The notes: a model not told the origin generated them from the sequence alone. DNA of 64,000 nt from Tetracentron sinense (GCA_015143295.1 CM026573.1:4886434-4950433); one strand, 5' to 3'; positions 23,088 to 35,169 are shown, numbered from the stretch's first letter. Numbers and translations are program-made.

Positions 23088-23390
23088 GATGGCGTTTGGT
23101 AACACTAATCTAAATAGGTAGAGTTTATTTGAAAATTGTGATTAGTTGGACTTTAGATTGTTAAGTAATTGAAGGTTAATTACATGTCAACATATGTTTG
23201 AAGTAGAGAATTTAGACGTAAACCTCTACTTTAAAAAGTAGCTCATAGCTACTTTTTACTTTAGAGGTAAAACTCTAACTTCAAAAAGATGTAGTTATTC
23301 AATTAATATTCGACTTAACAATCTAAATTCAACTAAACACAATTTTCAAATAAGTTACCTATTTTGATTAGTGTTACCAAACGTCACCCT
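23088..23390. mobile_element. Foldback MITE with about 90-bp arms
   Basis: The left arm starts GGCGTTTGGTAACACTAATC and the right arm ends GATTAGTGTTACCAAACGTC. The complementarity continues inward through TTATTTGAAAATTGTG and TTTAGATTGTTAAGT. The centre forms a second hairpin, ACCTCTACTTTAAAAAGTAG facing CTACTTTTTACTTTAGAGGT. Confidence 0.75.
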
Positions 23391-24547
23391 ATACCATAGG
23401 GCGATTCACCTAAAAGGTTATGCTTTGCATTTTTATTACCTAAAAGGACATGTTTTTGACATATTTATCAAAAAATGCATATTTTGTATTTTTATTACCT
23501 AATAGGGTATGCTTTTGACATATTAACCCCTTAACTACGCATATAAAACCCAAACAAACGGATAAGGGTAATATTGGAGTACATACCCTATTTGGTAAAA
23601 CTTTTCAAACCAAGTTCTTTTAAGTGATATTTTTGATTTAGGGTGACTAATTAGTACTAATCTCATCCTCTTCTTTCTTTACTATTATAATGCAGAGCCT
23701 GATTTTTTGAAATTTCCAAACTACCCTTAAATAAAACAAAACTTTGATTCAATGTTTTATTTTAATGTGTTAATATTTTACTATAATTCTCAAACTACTC
23801 CTTACTTATTTAAAGAATAGAATCACAGCCAATTGCTATTGAACTCGGGGAGAGTTCAATCGCACCTATTGGTTAACATGTGTCCCTTTTAACTCTTATT
23901 AACTGTGGTTAACTCATTCCCCTTGCTCTCTTGTGTATCGCACGTGCCACCCGCTAATATATATATATTTATTTATTTTGTTTTTCGAATTTGTGACGAG
24001 GTTATCCAAGCCTCTTCTTAAAAGGACTAGTTAGATTGGCACGTGCAAGGCACGTGATGAGGCTTGAAAAAGACCGAAAAGAAAATAGAGCAAAGAAAAT
24101 ATAATATGAAAGAAATATATAACAAAAGAAACATATAGTTAACAGTGGGAAAAAAAAAACCCTGATCCTACCCAAAAAAAAAAATCTTGGGATAAATATG
24201 ACATTAATGTGAGTTGGGTTCCATTATAATGTGGAGAGTGGAGACCATGAATATAGACTAAAAGAATAGATAAGAAAATGAACTAAATTCCACACAATTT
24301 TGAATCAAATAGCATTCTCAATGATGAAATCAGATCACTTCATTGTAAAGTTTTAGGGAAATAGGTGGAAGAAAGAAAAAACGCTTCAATATTATGTACA
24401 ACATCATCTTGCAGAACTGGATTAATGTGGTCTACTTTGGAACAAATCCACCATACTGAAACAATTCTCTGCTCTGTATGTACTAAAGTTCGAAATGAAA
24501 TCAAACATTTTCAGATACAAATAGGAACTATATATTAGAAAAATGAA
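23391..24547. other. Spacer with a partial foldback copy
   Basis: A half copy of the GTGTCC family is at about 23,835-23,925 (GAGAGTTCAATCGCACC, then GTGTCCCTTTTAAC). A short tandem pair with TTTTTATTACCTAA lies at 23.43 and 23.50 kb. No gene. Confidence 0.5.
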
Positions 24548-24895
24548 CTAATTATACCAATTAGCTATCTCCTTGCTGCTTCTATTGAAATATATGGGGA
24601 TCATTACTTGGCTTTTGATTGTCATCAAGGGCCTCTCCATCCGCAGTAGAGATGCAATTCGAGGTCCCTTCTCCAACTCATTCACCATATTGAAGAAGTA
24701 ACAATACCTGTACAAGGAAATATTTAGAACCTACAATGAGATATGTGGCATACCTCACAAGATTAGTTGACCAATACAATTAACTCAATCACGAAATATA
24801 TACCAGCAGGTGTCTGCCATCGATTCAGGGTGGAAAGCAGTCCCTAGCAAATTCCCCTGCTTTACAGGTACAATCACATTCCTTTCGCCATTTTT
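24548..24895 (-). pseudogene. PDX2: PDX2-like (pyridoxal 5'-phosphate synthase glutaminase) 3' exons
   Basis: On the minus strand, exon 24895-24804 reads NVIVPVKQGNLLGTAFHPE, then SMADTCW. It splices with GT-AG into 24707-24548, which reads YCYFFNMVNELEKG and ends at TAG. PDX2/PdxT is the glutaminase that feeds ammonia to PDX1 in vitamin B6 synthesis. The AFHPE motif carries the His and Glu of its Cys-His-Glu triad. The usual ADTRWHSYFLKM is diverged here to ADTCWYCYFFNM, and the tail after it is unlike the family. No exon encoding the Cys nucleophile region (GTCAG) was found in the 5 kb upstream. It is therefore probably a truncated copy. It could be a real, diverged gene with very long introns, but that is less likely. 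Confidence 0.6.
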
Positions 24896-27800
24896 CTCAT
24901 GAATAAAAATATAATTATATATAAATACTTCAAACTTAATTATTAACTTACTACTATATTCAATCCAAGAACCCCACCACCCTTCCTATTTTGACATAGC
25001 AAGTTACCATTTGTTTTCAATAGGCGGATCTACATTATGAATTAATTCAATACCTAGACATCCACAACAATCATGACAAACTGAACACCCTATCATTATT
25101 TTAATTTCATGAACCCAAATAAATAATTGATTTTTTTAAATTGATAATGAACAAAATATATCATATTAATAAAAACAAGGGAATACAAGGAAGCAAATAT
25201 AGGACATAAATAAAGTTAACACCATCGTAGACTAAAAAGCAAAGAGCAGCCTAAAGAGAAGTATTCATGGAGAGAGATAGGCTTTTCTCTATTTCAAAAT
25301 ACCAAAAGAAAAAGAATATCAAAATCAGTAATGCATAAAATTTCTTCTAAGTCAAATATCAAAACCAACAATTTAATATTTAATGGTAAATTGTTAGTTT
25401 TGATGGTAAACGTTTTACTATTTAATGACTTGCATGGCATGTAAATTGTTAGTTTTAATATTGTTGATATTTACCAATCAAAAAATATATTTAATGACTT
25501 GGATAGCATGTTTTACCATCCAAATATCTAATTCATGCTATCCAAGTCAATCCAAGATGGCAAACATTTGGGAGCTGTATTGATCCTAAAACATACCCGC
25601 AAGACGGGTAGACATGTTTACTTTGAGCTTTTTAGACATTTGACTCAAGGACTGAAGACCCAGTTTTGGTGAGCAAACCACGAAACAATAAATCATAGGC
25701 GTTGCTATTCTACAAAATTACTTCATTTCTCTTGGATCCTCAATAGGATCAAAAAAATCTAAATATCACTACAATTATGCCCCCTTTGTGAAGTTATCTT
25801 CAGTACAATTTGTTACATCTATTAATAATTGCATAATTCCAACAGCCTTTGAAAAAGAGAATTCCCAAAAGGGTCGTCAAGCCTACAAATCTCCAAATGA
25901 AGGGTTGATATGTTGAATGCCAAAGAAAATAAAAATTACAATCCAAGGGAGTAGTGGTTGCTAATCAGTTTCTAAGTTTTACTCGTGTAATTGAATTAAA
26001 GCTTGATAGAGATCGATTGTGAGTAATAATTCAAAATTTCAAATTAATAAAAGATGGAAAGCAATCAATAGTTTGGCTTACCATCTTTGAGAAGAAGCCG
26101 CAATTAGTCAAGCATTTGCTCAAAATATATTATCCACTATAATTGCATTTATCAATGCACCCACTCTCGTTCACAAGGAACGAAGTCCACAACTGGCCGA
26201 TGTTGTATCCGTTCTCCTAAGTCTGACCCTAACCCATACCCTATAAGTCCAGCATCATGGGGTCTCTACCTGAAGGAGCCTTGAAGGTGGTCTGAGAACA
26301 AACACAAATTTAATACAATCAGTTAAGGTTGACATTCTAAGGCAAAAACATTCCCATTAAATGATAAAATTCCCGCGCTAATAGATATTTAGAGAGAGAG
26401 AGAGAGAAAGGTACCTTATACCAAGTCATGACCTCCTTATTGGAAGTTCATTTGAATCCCATTTGTTTATGAGGTGAAATTTCATCATAGAGTTGCTTGG
26501 ATTTGCCATTCAAGCCAACCTTCATCCAAAGATCACTAAATTGCATATGAGATTATCAAAGTTAGTTAAAAAACACAGAAAACGATTTTTAAAAAATCCA
26601 GACATTTCTACTTTCAATTTCACAATTTTTAATATTATTATTATTTATTAGCTTATTAAACCATTGGTTTAATTACAAGTCTTTAGAAACATTCCTAGCT
26701 CCAATCAACTGAATTGGTCTGCCCACTATCCCCATGAGCGCCAAATTGAAAAATGAGTAATTCGATTCAAACAAAAGAAATTCATGAAAATAACATTTAA
26801 TTGAGATTGATTTACTAAGCATACATTCCAAAAAAAGAGAATGTGGTGAGTCATGAACCACAATAATGATAAAAACCAAAATACTCTCATAATTATTCAT
26901 GCCTCTAGAACTAAGTGCATAAACTATATATCTGGAGTCCCACTAACACACTGAGTAAAGTTATATGATTAGTCCCGACTTTCAACTTTATTGGTTGCTC
27001 AAAGATAAAACTGTATTTGCCACCATTGGGATACTGTTGTTTCAGAAAATTCAGTTACAAATATGAAAATTTTGTACATTGTGAAATTGTAATTGAATTT
27101 GATAGTAGTGAGTTAACGAATATGAATATAAATTCTAAAAGTTATTCTCATCATTCAGAAAATAAATTTAGAAGTTGCAATCCAGTCAGTTGTTGTAAAT
27201 TAGTTGGTATGTTATGTTAAAACACTTTTTGAAGGAAATCCTTCTTGTTGTAATCACATACAGAATTGCTTTACTCCATGAATCGTCATTCTTATTGATC
27301 TCGACAAAAACAACAGGACAAGCCTTGACAGAGATATTCCATTTGAGGTGAGTAACCAACACTGCCAAATCGGCAGGAGCTTGCTTAGCTGTAAAATATG
27401 ATAAGGAAGCAACATCCTTATATGCTAAATTTATCTGTACTTCCATAAGGCATGGACTTGCCATAGTAACGATGCTTCCGGTAACCATCACAAATAAATT
27501 AGAATTACAGAGGTACTCAACTTCAATAACAACAACACCAACAACAATAATAAAGCATACATGTTTCGTAAAATTTAAAAAAAAAACGAAAATGTGTTAA
27601 AAGGGACACGGGGACACTACGGTCAGCTTAGAAGAGGACCCAGGGTCCTCTTCTCAGGACTCTTGTTTTTATAGCAAACTAAAGCCAACCATAGGGTCAG
27701 GTTACCATTCTGCAGAAAGAAAAAAAAATTCAGTTGAGAAATTTGAGACGAATCCCATTAAAACCTTAATCGTCTACTGAAATCAAAAAATAAATACAAA

Positions 27801-28674
27801 AGAAATAGATCATAAAAATATATGAAAAATGAAAAGAAAGGAACCTTAGATTTTCATGTAGGAGGCATTTGAAAAGGAGATGCAAAGAAGGAAATGAGAG
27901 CTTGCGCAAACGGGAGACCTGTTCACGCTTAAGGCTAGTGCATATTCTTTATCATTAGGATATGTAAATGATATTTTGAAAACATATGATACGAAAATGA
28001 AAATAATTAAGGAAGGGTAAACCTTAAGCAAATAATCCACCATTCTGTTGAGAATCACACCCAACAAACAATAAAGAAATTGTTCAAAGTCTCACAACTA
28101 ACAAATCTCCCAATAAGGTATTAATGTCACTTTACAAAACCCCCAAAAATTATTACACAATCAATCAAAACAAAGAAACCGGCGCCATTAACACTCATTT
28201 ATGGATTTCCAGAGCTTACCTACATCGTTTTTGCCGGAATCCCACGACCGAACCTTTAGATTTAACACTTACCCCTATTCTTTTTTTTTTTTTGGTCACT
28301 ACACTTAGCCCTATTCTTAAGCACTCGTGAAAGGGAGGGTAGATCAACCGGATCCTCCAAACCCTGGGCGGCATTGAGAGAGAGAGAGAGAGGAATAGAG
28401 GAGGGATAGAAGAGGAGGAGTGCTGCTTCCGCAAGAGAGTAGAGGAGCCTAGGAAGCAAATGGAAGAGAGAAGAGGAGCCTGGGAAGCATCTGGAACCAA
28501 CTGAACTCGTTAGGTAAAGAGAAAAATGTATAAGGGATATGAATGAAATTAATAGAAAAGAGTTTAGATGAAATTTAAATTGTGAGGGCAAATTAAGTTG
28601 TAGAAGCAAAAATTACAACTATCAACTTTATATAAACTTTAAACAATAAGAAAAAGAAAAGTTGTAAATAAACC
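24896..28674. other. AT-rich region, possible minus-strand exons, unassigned
   Basis: Mostly AT-rich sequence with a GA microsatellite at 26,391-26,406. A minus-strand open frame at 27,491-27,186 (101 codons) contains ASPCLMEVQINLAYKDVASL and later VVFVEINKNDD. It looks exon-like in composition but matches no family I recognise. A second possible exon lies at about 28,050-27,850. Open frames at 28.2-28.6 kb are low-complexity (Ser/Leu-rich) and not convincing. Confidence 0.3.
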
Positions 28675-28752
28675 TCTCAGAAACATGAATCCTTTGTACA
28701 TTTTCTAGGAGAAATGGATCATCAAGAGGCACTGTAACTTTACCATCTTAAG
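28675..28752 (-). other. Unassigned exon-like segment
   Basis: The minus strand reads GKVTVPLDDPFLLENVQRIH, then VSER, without stops, next to GT and AG signals. It may belong to the same transcript as the segment at 29,365-29,241, but I could not join the two with canonical splice sites in a consistent phase. Either an exon is missing or the gene is broken. Confidence 0.3.
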
Positions 28753-29240
28753 CTCCTATTTTCAAGCATTTTGATCATGAGTTAAATGATAAAATTTAAA
28801 GTACCATAAGAAACCGGTGGATGTAAGGATTGATGTAGATATTTAGAATTCCACAAATGTAGAAGCCCCAAAAATCTATGCATATAAAAATTCACCATCA
28901 ACAAATGATCTGAAAATACATAAACATACAGGACACCATATGAAGAGTAAATATTTTCCCCATATTTTTTCATCTAAATAAAACAACCCAATAAAAATAC
29001 AAGAATAACAAACATTTCAACAGTGTCATCCTATAATGTGCCTCCAAGTCAACTTTTAACAATTATATTACAGTTTTTTGTGATCTTTTGACACTTTTAA
29101 ACATTATATAAATGGATAGAGAGCCCATTGGAAATAAAAACAAGATGAGAATTTCATAGAGAAAAGACCTCTAAAATATGTAAGGATGAGTGCAGAATTG
29201 AATAAAAATTAATTAATTTTTTTTTAAAAAAAGAACCTAC

Positions 29241-29365
29241 CCATCAAATTGGATGTGCAGAGCAATTCGCGAACCCACTAAAGAAACCATAACTTCACAG
29301 CTGTCATTTCCTTGTTTGCGATTAAGATATTGTGGATAGGCTTCTTCTCGCCAAGTGCGTAGCAT
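29241..29365 (-). other. Unassigned exon-like segment
   Basis: From an ATG at 29,365 the minus strand reads MLRTWREEAYPQYLNRKQGN, then SCEVMVSLVGSRIALHIQFD, and ends at a good donor (GG|GTAGGT). The content looks like real protein, but the family is not recognised. Upstream, an ATG at about 29,849 (MALNHFSSRIKYRRSS) with a GTTAGT donor could be a first exon, but the phase brings in stops. Confidence 0.3.
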
Positions 29366-30216
29366 AAATCATTAACTACAAATAATGAAGTTGGGTGCTT
29401 GATTGGGAATGTTCCATTTGTGATTGACTATATTCCAATCCCAAACCTCAGCCGTTGTCAGAACCATTGGGGCTTCAGAAATACTACATTAACAAAACCC
29501 ATATCTCAGACACGACACTATTACAAATTCTGGTATAATAAAAATAAAATAAAGGGAAAGCTTTCAAACCCAAAAACAAAGATTCAACAAGTGTTGAGTG
29601 AGATCAAAGTCATTGATTAAAAGAAAAAAACCCAAACTTGAAGGAACAAAGCTACAATATTAACAGGTTAATGCCTTGTTAAATATCAGACATTTTATCA
29701 AAAAAACAAAATCAAATTAAGCAAACCTAATGAACAAGTTTGAAAAAAAATTGGGAGACTAAAATTTGGGGGATGGAGTAATTTCAGACTAACCAGGCCG
29801 AAGAGCTTCGGCGATATTTGATCCGACTTGAAAAATGGTTAAGCGCCATCGTCGATTGGGGAAAGGGGTTCTTGCGATTTGCTAAAATGGGTGAAAACTG
29901 AAAAGAGAACGAGGGAGATGGAGAGGGAGAGGCGTAGAGGGGTTCTTGCGATTTGCAAACCCTAAAATGAGTGGAAAACTGAACGAGTAAAGAACTTTTG
30001 AGAGAGAGGATTGAAATGAAATTTGCTTAAAAGATCTCAGACGAAAAATATAAGTGAGGGCAAAATAAGCCTTTTTTAAGGGTTAATAGATAATAGATAT
30101 ATCGTTAAACAAAAAAATAAAATTAAAAAAAAATCCAATGAGCTAGCCAATAGCCATGGTAGCAAATAAGTAGGGCATTGAGGGCAAAATGGGAAAAAAG
30201 GACTAAAAATTCCTCA

Positions 30217-30224
30217 AAACCCTA
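30217..30224 (+). promoter_or_regulatory. Telo-box (AAACCCTA)
   Basis: AAACCCTA lies 52 bases before the RPL27A start codon. Telo-boxes are common in promoters and leaders of plant ribosomal protein genes. GATATAAAT immediately downstream is TATA-like. Confidence 0.6.
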
Positions 30225-30275
30225 GATATAAATCATCTGCAGCTCCACAAAGCAAAGAAGGAGCGAGAGAAGGCC

Positions 30276-30452
30276 ATGACGACCCGTTTCAAGAAGAATA
30301 GGAAGAAGAGAGGGCACGTGAGCGCCGGCCATGGCCGAATCGGCAAGCACCGAAAGCATCCGGGAGGTCGCGGTAACGCCGGAGGCATGCACCACCACCG
30401 GATCCTGTTCGACAAGTACCATCCCGGTTACTTCGGCAAGGTCGGTATGCGA

Positions 30453-30493
<41 letters not shown>

Positions 30494-30716
30494 TAACATC
30501 GACAAGCTCTGGTCTTTGATCCCTCAACACGTCAAGGACAAGGCCACCCCTGATAACGTCCCTCTCCTCGACGTCACCCAGTTCGGTTTCTTCAAGGTTT
30601 TGGGTAAGGGAGTCTTGCCCTCGTCTCAGCCCATCGTTGTTAAGGCCAAGGTCATTTCGAAGATCGCCGAGAAGAAGATCAAGGAGGCTGGTGGTGCTGT
30701 TGTTCTTACCGCTTAG
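30276..30716 (+). CDS. RPL27A: 60S ribosomal protein L27a (uL15)
   Basis: One uninterrupted frame of 146 residues, the normal length for plant RPL27a. The protein is part of the large cytosolic ribosomal subunit. The very basic N-terminus ([20 protein letters not shown]) leads into the conserved [15 protein letters not shown] block (residues 28-42). The middle has [16 protein letters not shown], and the end has the core [18 protein letters not shown] expected of uL15. The codons are markedly GC-richer than the surroundings, as usual for highly expressed ribosomal genes. No introns, which is typical for this gene in plants. Upstream are a telo-box and a TATA-like sequence. A CDS in this state is most likely functional. 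Overlapping frames on the other strand are shadows. Confidence 0.97.
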
Positions 30717-31315
30717 GTTCGTATTTTTACTAGTTAGGTTTATGGAAGAATCTGAATGCTGTTTTGGTTATCATTTGGTTTGAATCTATATGGGCTTGTT
30801 GAAGTTTTTGTTAGATCTTTTGATTGGATTTTGGTTGATACAAAATGATAATTGATTTATGTTTGTCTGTTAGTAGATTCCATTGGCGTATCTTTACTAT
30901 ATTGTTTGAGTTGCTTTATGTGGTGATGCCAGGCTTCAGAGAAAAACAGAGTGGAGGGTTTAGGTATAATAATGTTATTGCATTTTGTTGCCTAGAATCT
31001 ACTGATTTTGTCTCCTTAGTACATGGTAGCAAATGTGGGGGTGTCTTTTGTTATAAGAAAATCACATTAAAGGGACTTTAAAACTGCATTGAAGTTGAGT
31101 ATAAAAAAAAACCAATAGATGAATAGAATTACCCTGAAACGTAGGAAAAATTGCAAATGCTATCTTATTTGAAATATGAGGGAGGTGTTGGTTGAAAGGA
31201 TTGTGATATTGAGATACATGTAGTTTTTTCCTCTTCTAAAGGGAATTTGATCGACAAGGGGTAATATCTTGTATGGCTCAAGGGTTGGGAGACATCTAGC
31301 ATTTCCATCCTATTA
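30717..31315 (+). other. 3' flank of RPL27A
   Basis: T-rich sequence consistent with a 3' UTR, then spacer. No other gene was seen. Confidence 0.5.
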
Positions 31316-32331
31316 ATGTTGGGTTTTGCCATAAAGACGCGAGAAGCTTTTCAAATTCAAAATGAAGGTATGCCCAGAATGAATTGTGGGTCAAGGGTAG
31401 GGAAGAGCAAGAAGAATGTTGTTCTGGATGATCCGTCGGATATATGTGAGTCTTCAGGAGGGTCACGTGAATCAGTTAGGAGGTCTTGGCCTCTAGAGGT
31501 ACCAGTAGGAAGTCCAGAGGAGGTGGTCTGGAATAGAGAGGTATGGGGGGAGAGAGGATTGATAGGTTTTCTTTCCACTCTCTGGTTCCATTGAGGGGGA
31601 GCTTTTGGCAAGAGGAAGCAGTCAAGGATCAATCAGGGACTACTAAGTTCAAACGGATAAGGTTACAGAGGAGGGAGCAGCATACGTGGGTTGGAACGAT
31701 CAGGGCCTGTGTCGATCTTCTCACTGGAGCAGGACACCTTGTTTTGCGGAAGCAAGGATAAGAAAAAGGCATTCTCCTGGCAAAAGAAGTAAGATTTGCA
31801 AGATCCAAGCAACCACATCCTGTGGAGGAGGGCAATGTGGAGCTTTTGTAACCTGCTACTCCCTTGGAAGGTACGCCTTCTCCCTCTTCTCTTCTTTCCC
31901 TCTTTTGTGTTCTAGCATGGATAGGCTGGGGATAAGGAGGTTTAGATGGGTCGGGACCAATATAAGGAAACTAAAAATCTCAATGTGAATAAACAGTGAC
32001 CTATGTCAATGAACATGGATCCTAAACTTCCTAAGAAAGGTGTGGGGACCAATGCGATACAATGCAGGTAGTGGATAGTCAAAATGAGGTGTCAGAGTGG
32101 GTCTTAAGAAAGATGGAGGAAAGGGGGAAATTCCTGGGGTTGTTTGATGGGCATGAGGGAGTAGGGATTCTTGTTCAGAAATTAGTAATTGAATTAGAGG
32201 GTCCGGTCCTGAGTCCGCAAGTGTCCCTAAGAAGACACTAGGTGAATCGAGGAGATCCGAGAAGAAACTCTGGAGACTAGAATGCAACATCAATTACGAT
32301 AGGCTAGGGTCTCGAGTTGTAAGCTTGGAAT
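31316..32331 (+). other. Probable 5' part of the degenerate LINE
   Basis: GA-rich sequence with broken frames. It lies directly before the hAT insertion and, once the MITEs are removed, runs into the LINE endonuclease. This would correspond to the ORF1/linker part of an L1-type element, but no zinc knuckle or other motif is legible. Confidence 0.35.
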
Positions 32332-33156
32332 CAGTGTAGTCAAGGCGTCGCCTAGGCGTTTTTGGGCCTCAACCGCCTAGGCGCTCCTTTAGGCGGGCGA
32401 AAGTCACTGGACGCCGCCTAGGCATCTAGGCGCTAGGCGGTCGCATAGGCGGTCCATACAGAATTTCTTCTAAAAACCTATTTTAAAATCATCTTTTCAA
32501 CCCTCCTTTAAAATCCTATTTTAAAAACTCATTTAAAACCATCTTTTAAACCATATTTTAAATGAGGTAATGATTAGGCCACCACACATTTGATTATGTA
32601 GTCAAATGTTGTGTTCACGTGTCCCTTTTAATACCCCTTTAACTATGGTTAAACTTAAGAAAATTAAGGTTAATATATTTTTTTTCAAAAACTATAGTTA
32701 GATGCTTAAGCCTAGGGTGAGTGAATCTTAACCGCAACTAATGGGTGTTAAAAAGGGGGACATGGACCAATGAGGACCGCACATTCCTCAATAGTGGAAT
32801 GTGGCGGCGTTAAGTTAAACATTTTCCATTTTAAACCCTATTTTAAAATCATCATTTAAACTCTTAAACTCTATTTTAAAACCCTATTTTAAAGTCTAAA
32901 AACACTATCTTAGATATAGGTGGTGTATTTTAACTTTAAAAGTAACATCCAAAGTCAACACTCAAAATCACCTTAAAAATTTGAAAACTTCAAACTAATT
33001 ATGTATCTATTATTTAAATAATGTGTATATACTAATATTACATATAAATATATTTAATATATATAAATATAATTTAATTATTTTTATCACCTAGGCAGCG
33101 CCTCGCCTAGCCAGGCCTAAAAGCCTAGGCATCGCCTAGACGCCTTGACTACACTG
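32332..33156. mobile_element. hAT-type non-autonomous element with 8-bp target duplication
   Basis: The left end CAGTGTAGTCAAGGCGTC and the right end GACGCCTTGACTACACTG are exact inverted 18-mers. CTTGGAAT is duplicated perfectly at 32,324-32,331 and 33,157-33,164. Ends starting CAG with an 8-bp duplication mark an hAT element. The subterminal regions are rich in CGCCTAGGCG-type palindromes. No transposase. Nested in the LINE and itself host to a GTGTCC foldback. Confidence 0.9.
32619..32764. repeat. Foldback repeat, GTGTCC family, copy 3
   Basis: GTGTCCCTTTTAATACCCC and TTAACTATGGTTAAAC face CTTAACCGCAACTAATGG and GTTAAAAAGGGGGACATGG in inverted order. It is nested inside the hAT element. 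Confidence 0.7.
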
Positions 33157-33192
33157 CTTGGAATCTAGAATGAAGAGTTGTCAAATCATTAA

Positions 33193-33563
33193 GGGTGCGT
33201 TTGGATTTATGGAATTGAAGAACGGAATTGTTAATTCCATGAGACAATTCTAATTTCATCGTTTGAGACACATTATAAATAGGATGGAATTAAGATTTTC
33301 TAATTCCATAGAGAATTCAAGCAATGATTTTAAAGACAAATTTATAAGATTCAATTCCACAGTAAAATGGTCTTATTTGACAAATCCACGTTGCTGTGGA
33401 ATTTAAAAACAAAAAAGAAGCCTGATGGTTTCATTTCTCCAGGAATTTAATAGTGCATCCAAACGATAGAATTTTGAATTTCGTGGAATTTAATTCAGTA
33501 TGTTTTATTCCATGGAATTCAATTCTTTGGCTCAATTCCAATTCCATAAATCCAAATGCACCC
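33193..33563. mobile_element. Tourist-like MITE with TAA target duplication
   Basis: The left end GGGTGCGTTTGGATTTATGG and the right end CCATAAATCCAAATGCACCC differ at one base, and the inverted match continues into GAATTG. TAA flanks both sides (33,190-33,192 and 33,564-33,566). It lies 28 bases to the right of the hAT element's target duplication, in the same LINE. Confidence 0.85.
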
Positions 33564-33584
33564 TAAGTAATGGATCCATGCCTC

Positions 33585-35052
33585 ATTTCGTGGAACATTA
33601 GAGGATTATGATCAATTGACAAGAGACGACTATCAAACAAATGATTTTATTTAAAAGTATGTCATTTTTCTACGTGCATGAACAAAACTTGAGTGCATTG
33701 AGGACTTCCAGATCAGAGATCTGTGGGGAAAATCTTGTGTTGATTGGCTGGAGGCCCTGCCAATAGAGACGCTTTTTTTTTTTTTTGGGGGGGGGGGGTC
33801 TTCTTTTATAATGGGATTTGGATGTGATTGAAGTTTTGGAATCTAAGATTGGTGCATTCCTAATATTCATCTTTTGTTGCTCGTATGGGATGGGGTTCAT
33901 TTGGTGCTTTTCAAGTACTTATGGAATATGGACCATCCGGAGGGGATAATGGTGAGGAGTTTTGGCAAGAACTCGAAGAATATAAGATTGGGGGTCTGGT
34001 GGTGTTTTGGAGGTGACTTCAATTGTGTTAGATTTGTGTCAAAAAGACAAAGGGTGGTCCATCTCAAAAAAGATTCGAAGATTTGGGGAGTTCATATATC
34101 ATCACAGACTCATCGATTATCCTTGAAAGGGCACAATTCACTTGGTCAAAGTCTTATGATTCAAGTGTGGGTCGCAAACATGATTGATAGATTCTTACTC
34201 TTAATTACCTCGGATTGGGAAATGCAAATCCCAACAACGACCCAATCTTGTCATTCGAGACCGACTTCGACTGCCTTGGCTGTTCTGCGTGGTCTCTGTC
34301 CTCAAGATACCTAGGTCTACGTCTTGGTCAAGCTTCAAATCTAAGTTTGCATGGATCCCAGTGTTGGGAGAGTTTTCATAAGAGACTAGTGGGTTGGAAA
34401 TCATCTTTTTGTTCAAAGGGGGGAAGTTGACGCTCCTCAAAAGCACTCTAAATGGTCTCCCAACTTCTTTTCTGTCTATCCTCTATCCCAGGCTCCATAG
34501 CTAAGAAGTTGGAAAGGTTATTTGGAATAAGAAGGTTGAGGAAATGAAATATCATCTAGTACCCTGGGCTAATTGTTGTCGGTCCAGAGAGGAAAAGAAA
34601 TATCATCCTTAGTAGTGGTCAACAAGGCCATATTGGGCAAATGGCTATGGTGGTCGGTGAGGAATATGTCAATTTGTGGAGGCAGGTTATTATTCATAAA
34701 TATGGGGTCAAATCTTGTTGGAAATCGAAGGAGGTTAAAGAGCGCATGGGGTGGGATTGTGGAAGGGTATTACGAGTCTGTACTCATTGTTCCATAGGTT
34801 TATTAGATTTAGGGTGGGGGACAGATTTGATGTTAGATTATTGGAGGACCATTGGTGTGGGTCATCACTGCTTAAAGAGGACTTTGGCAGGATCTATCAC
34901 TTCGGCCGTGATAGAGAGGCCTCGGTTGCTGAGTGCCTCAATAGAGTGGTGTGGTGCCTTTGGTTGAGGAGAGACTTAAACGATTGGAAACTGGAGGAAC
35001 TTATTCAGCTGCTTATCGGAGTCCACCTCTTATATCCAGCTTGTAAATGGTA
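33585..35052 (+). mobile_element. Degenerate L1-type LINE (endonuclease and 3' RT remains)
   Basis: Broken frames in order: ISWNIRGL at 33,585 (start of the AP-endonuclease domain), GGDFNCVRF at 34,009, IDRFLL at about 34,180, then RYLGLRLGQA and GWKSSFCSKGG at 34,300-34,425, LTLLKSTLNGLPTSFLS next, and GKWLWW...LWRQV at 34,630-34,690. These are the endonuclease and the post-RT region of plant L1 elements. The reverse transcriptase core between them is missing, so an internal deletion of roughly 1.5-2 kb is inferred. Many stops; inactive. A run of T and G at 33,773-33,799 lies within it. Confidence 0.8.
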
Positions 35053-35063
35053 GGGTTTATTCT

Positions 35064-35164
35064 GCCGGTTCCTGGTTCAACCGGCTGGTCATTTTAGGCA
35101 GTTCTTGTCACTTTAGAAACCGTAGTCACAACCGATTTTACCGGTTCAACCGGCCAGTCCAGTT
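35064..35164. repeat. GGTTCAACCGGC inverted motif pair
   Basis: GGTTCAACCGGC occurs at about 35,084 and 35,141, with CCGGTT repeats on both sides. This is typical of the ends of a short, common plant non-autonomous element. Confidence 0.5.
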
Positions 35165-35169
35165 CTTAA

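Noticed and set aside
26260-26290. Minus-strand LQGSF-like reading that recalls the PDX2 N-terminus
   Set aside because: Five residues only; the flanking frame does not continue as PDX2 on either side.
28216-28609. Minus-strand open frames of 94 and 115 codons
   Set aside because: Ser/Leu-rich translation of a GA-rich, low-complexity stretch; no domain and no splice context.
31316-32293. Open frames on both strands near 31.3-32.3 kb
   Set aside because: They overlap each other on opposite strands and lie in probable LINE sequence; no host-gene resemblance.
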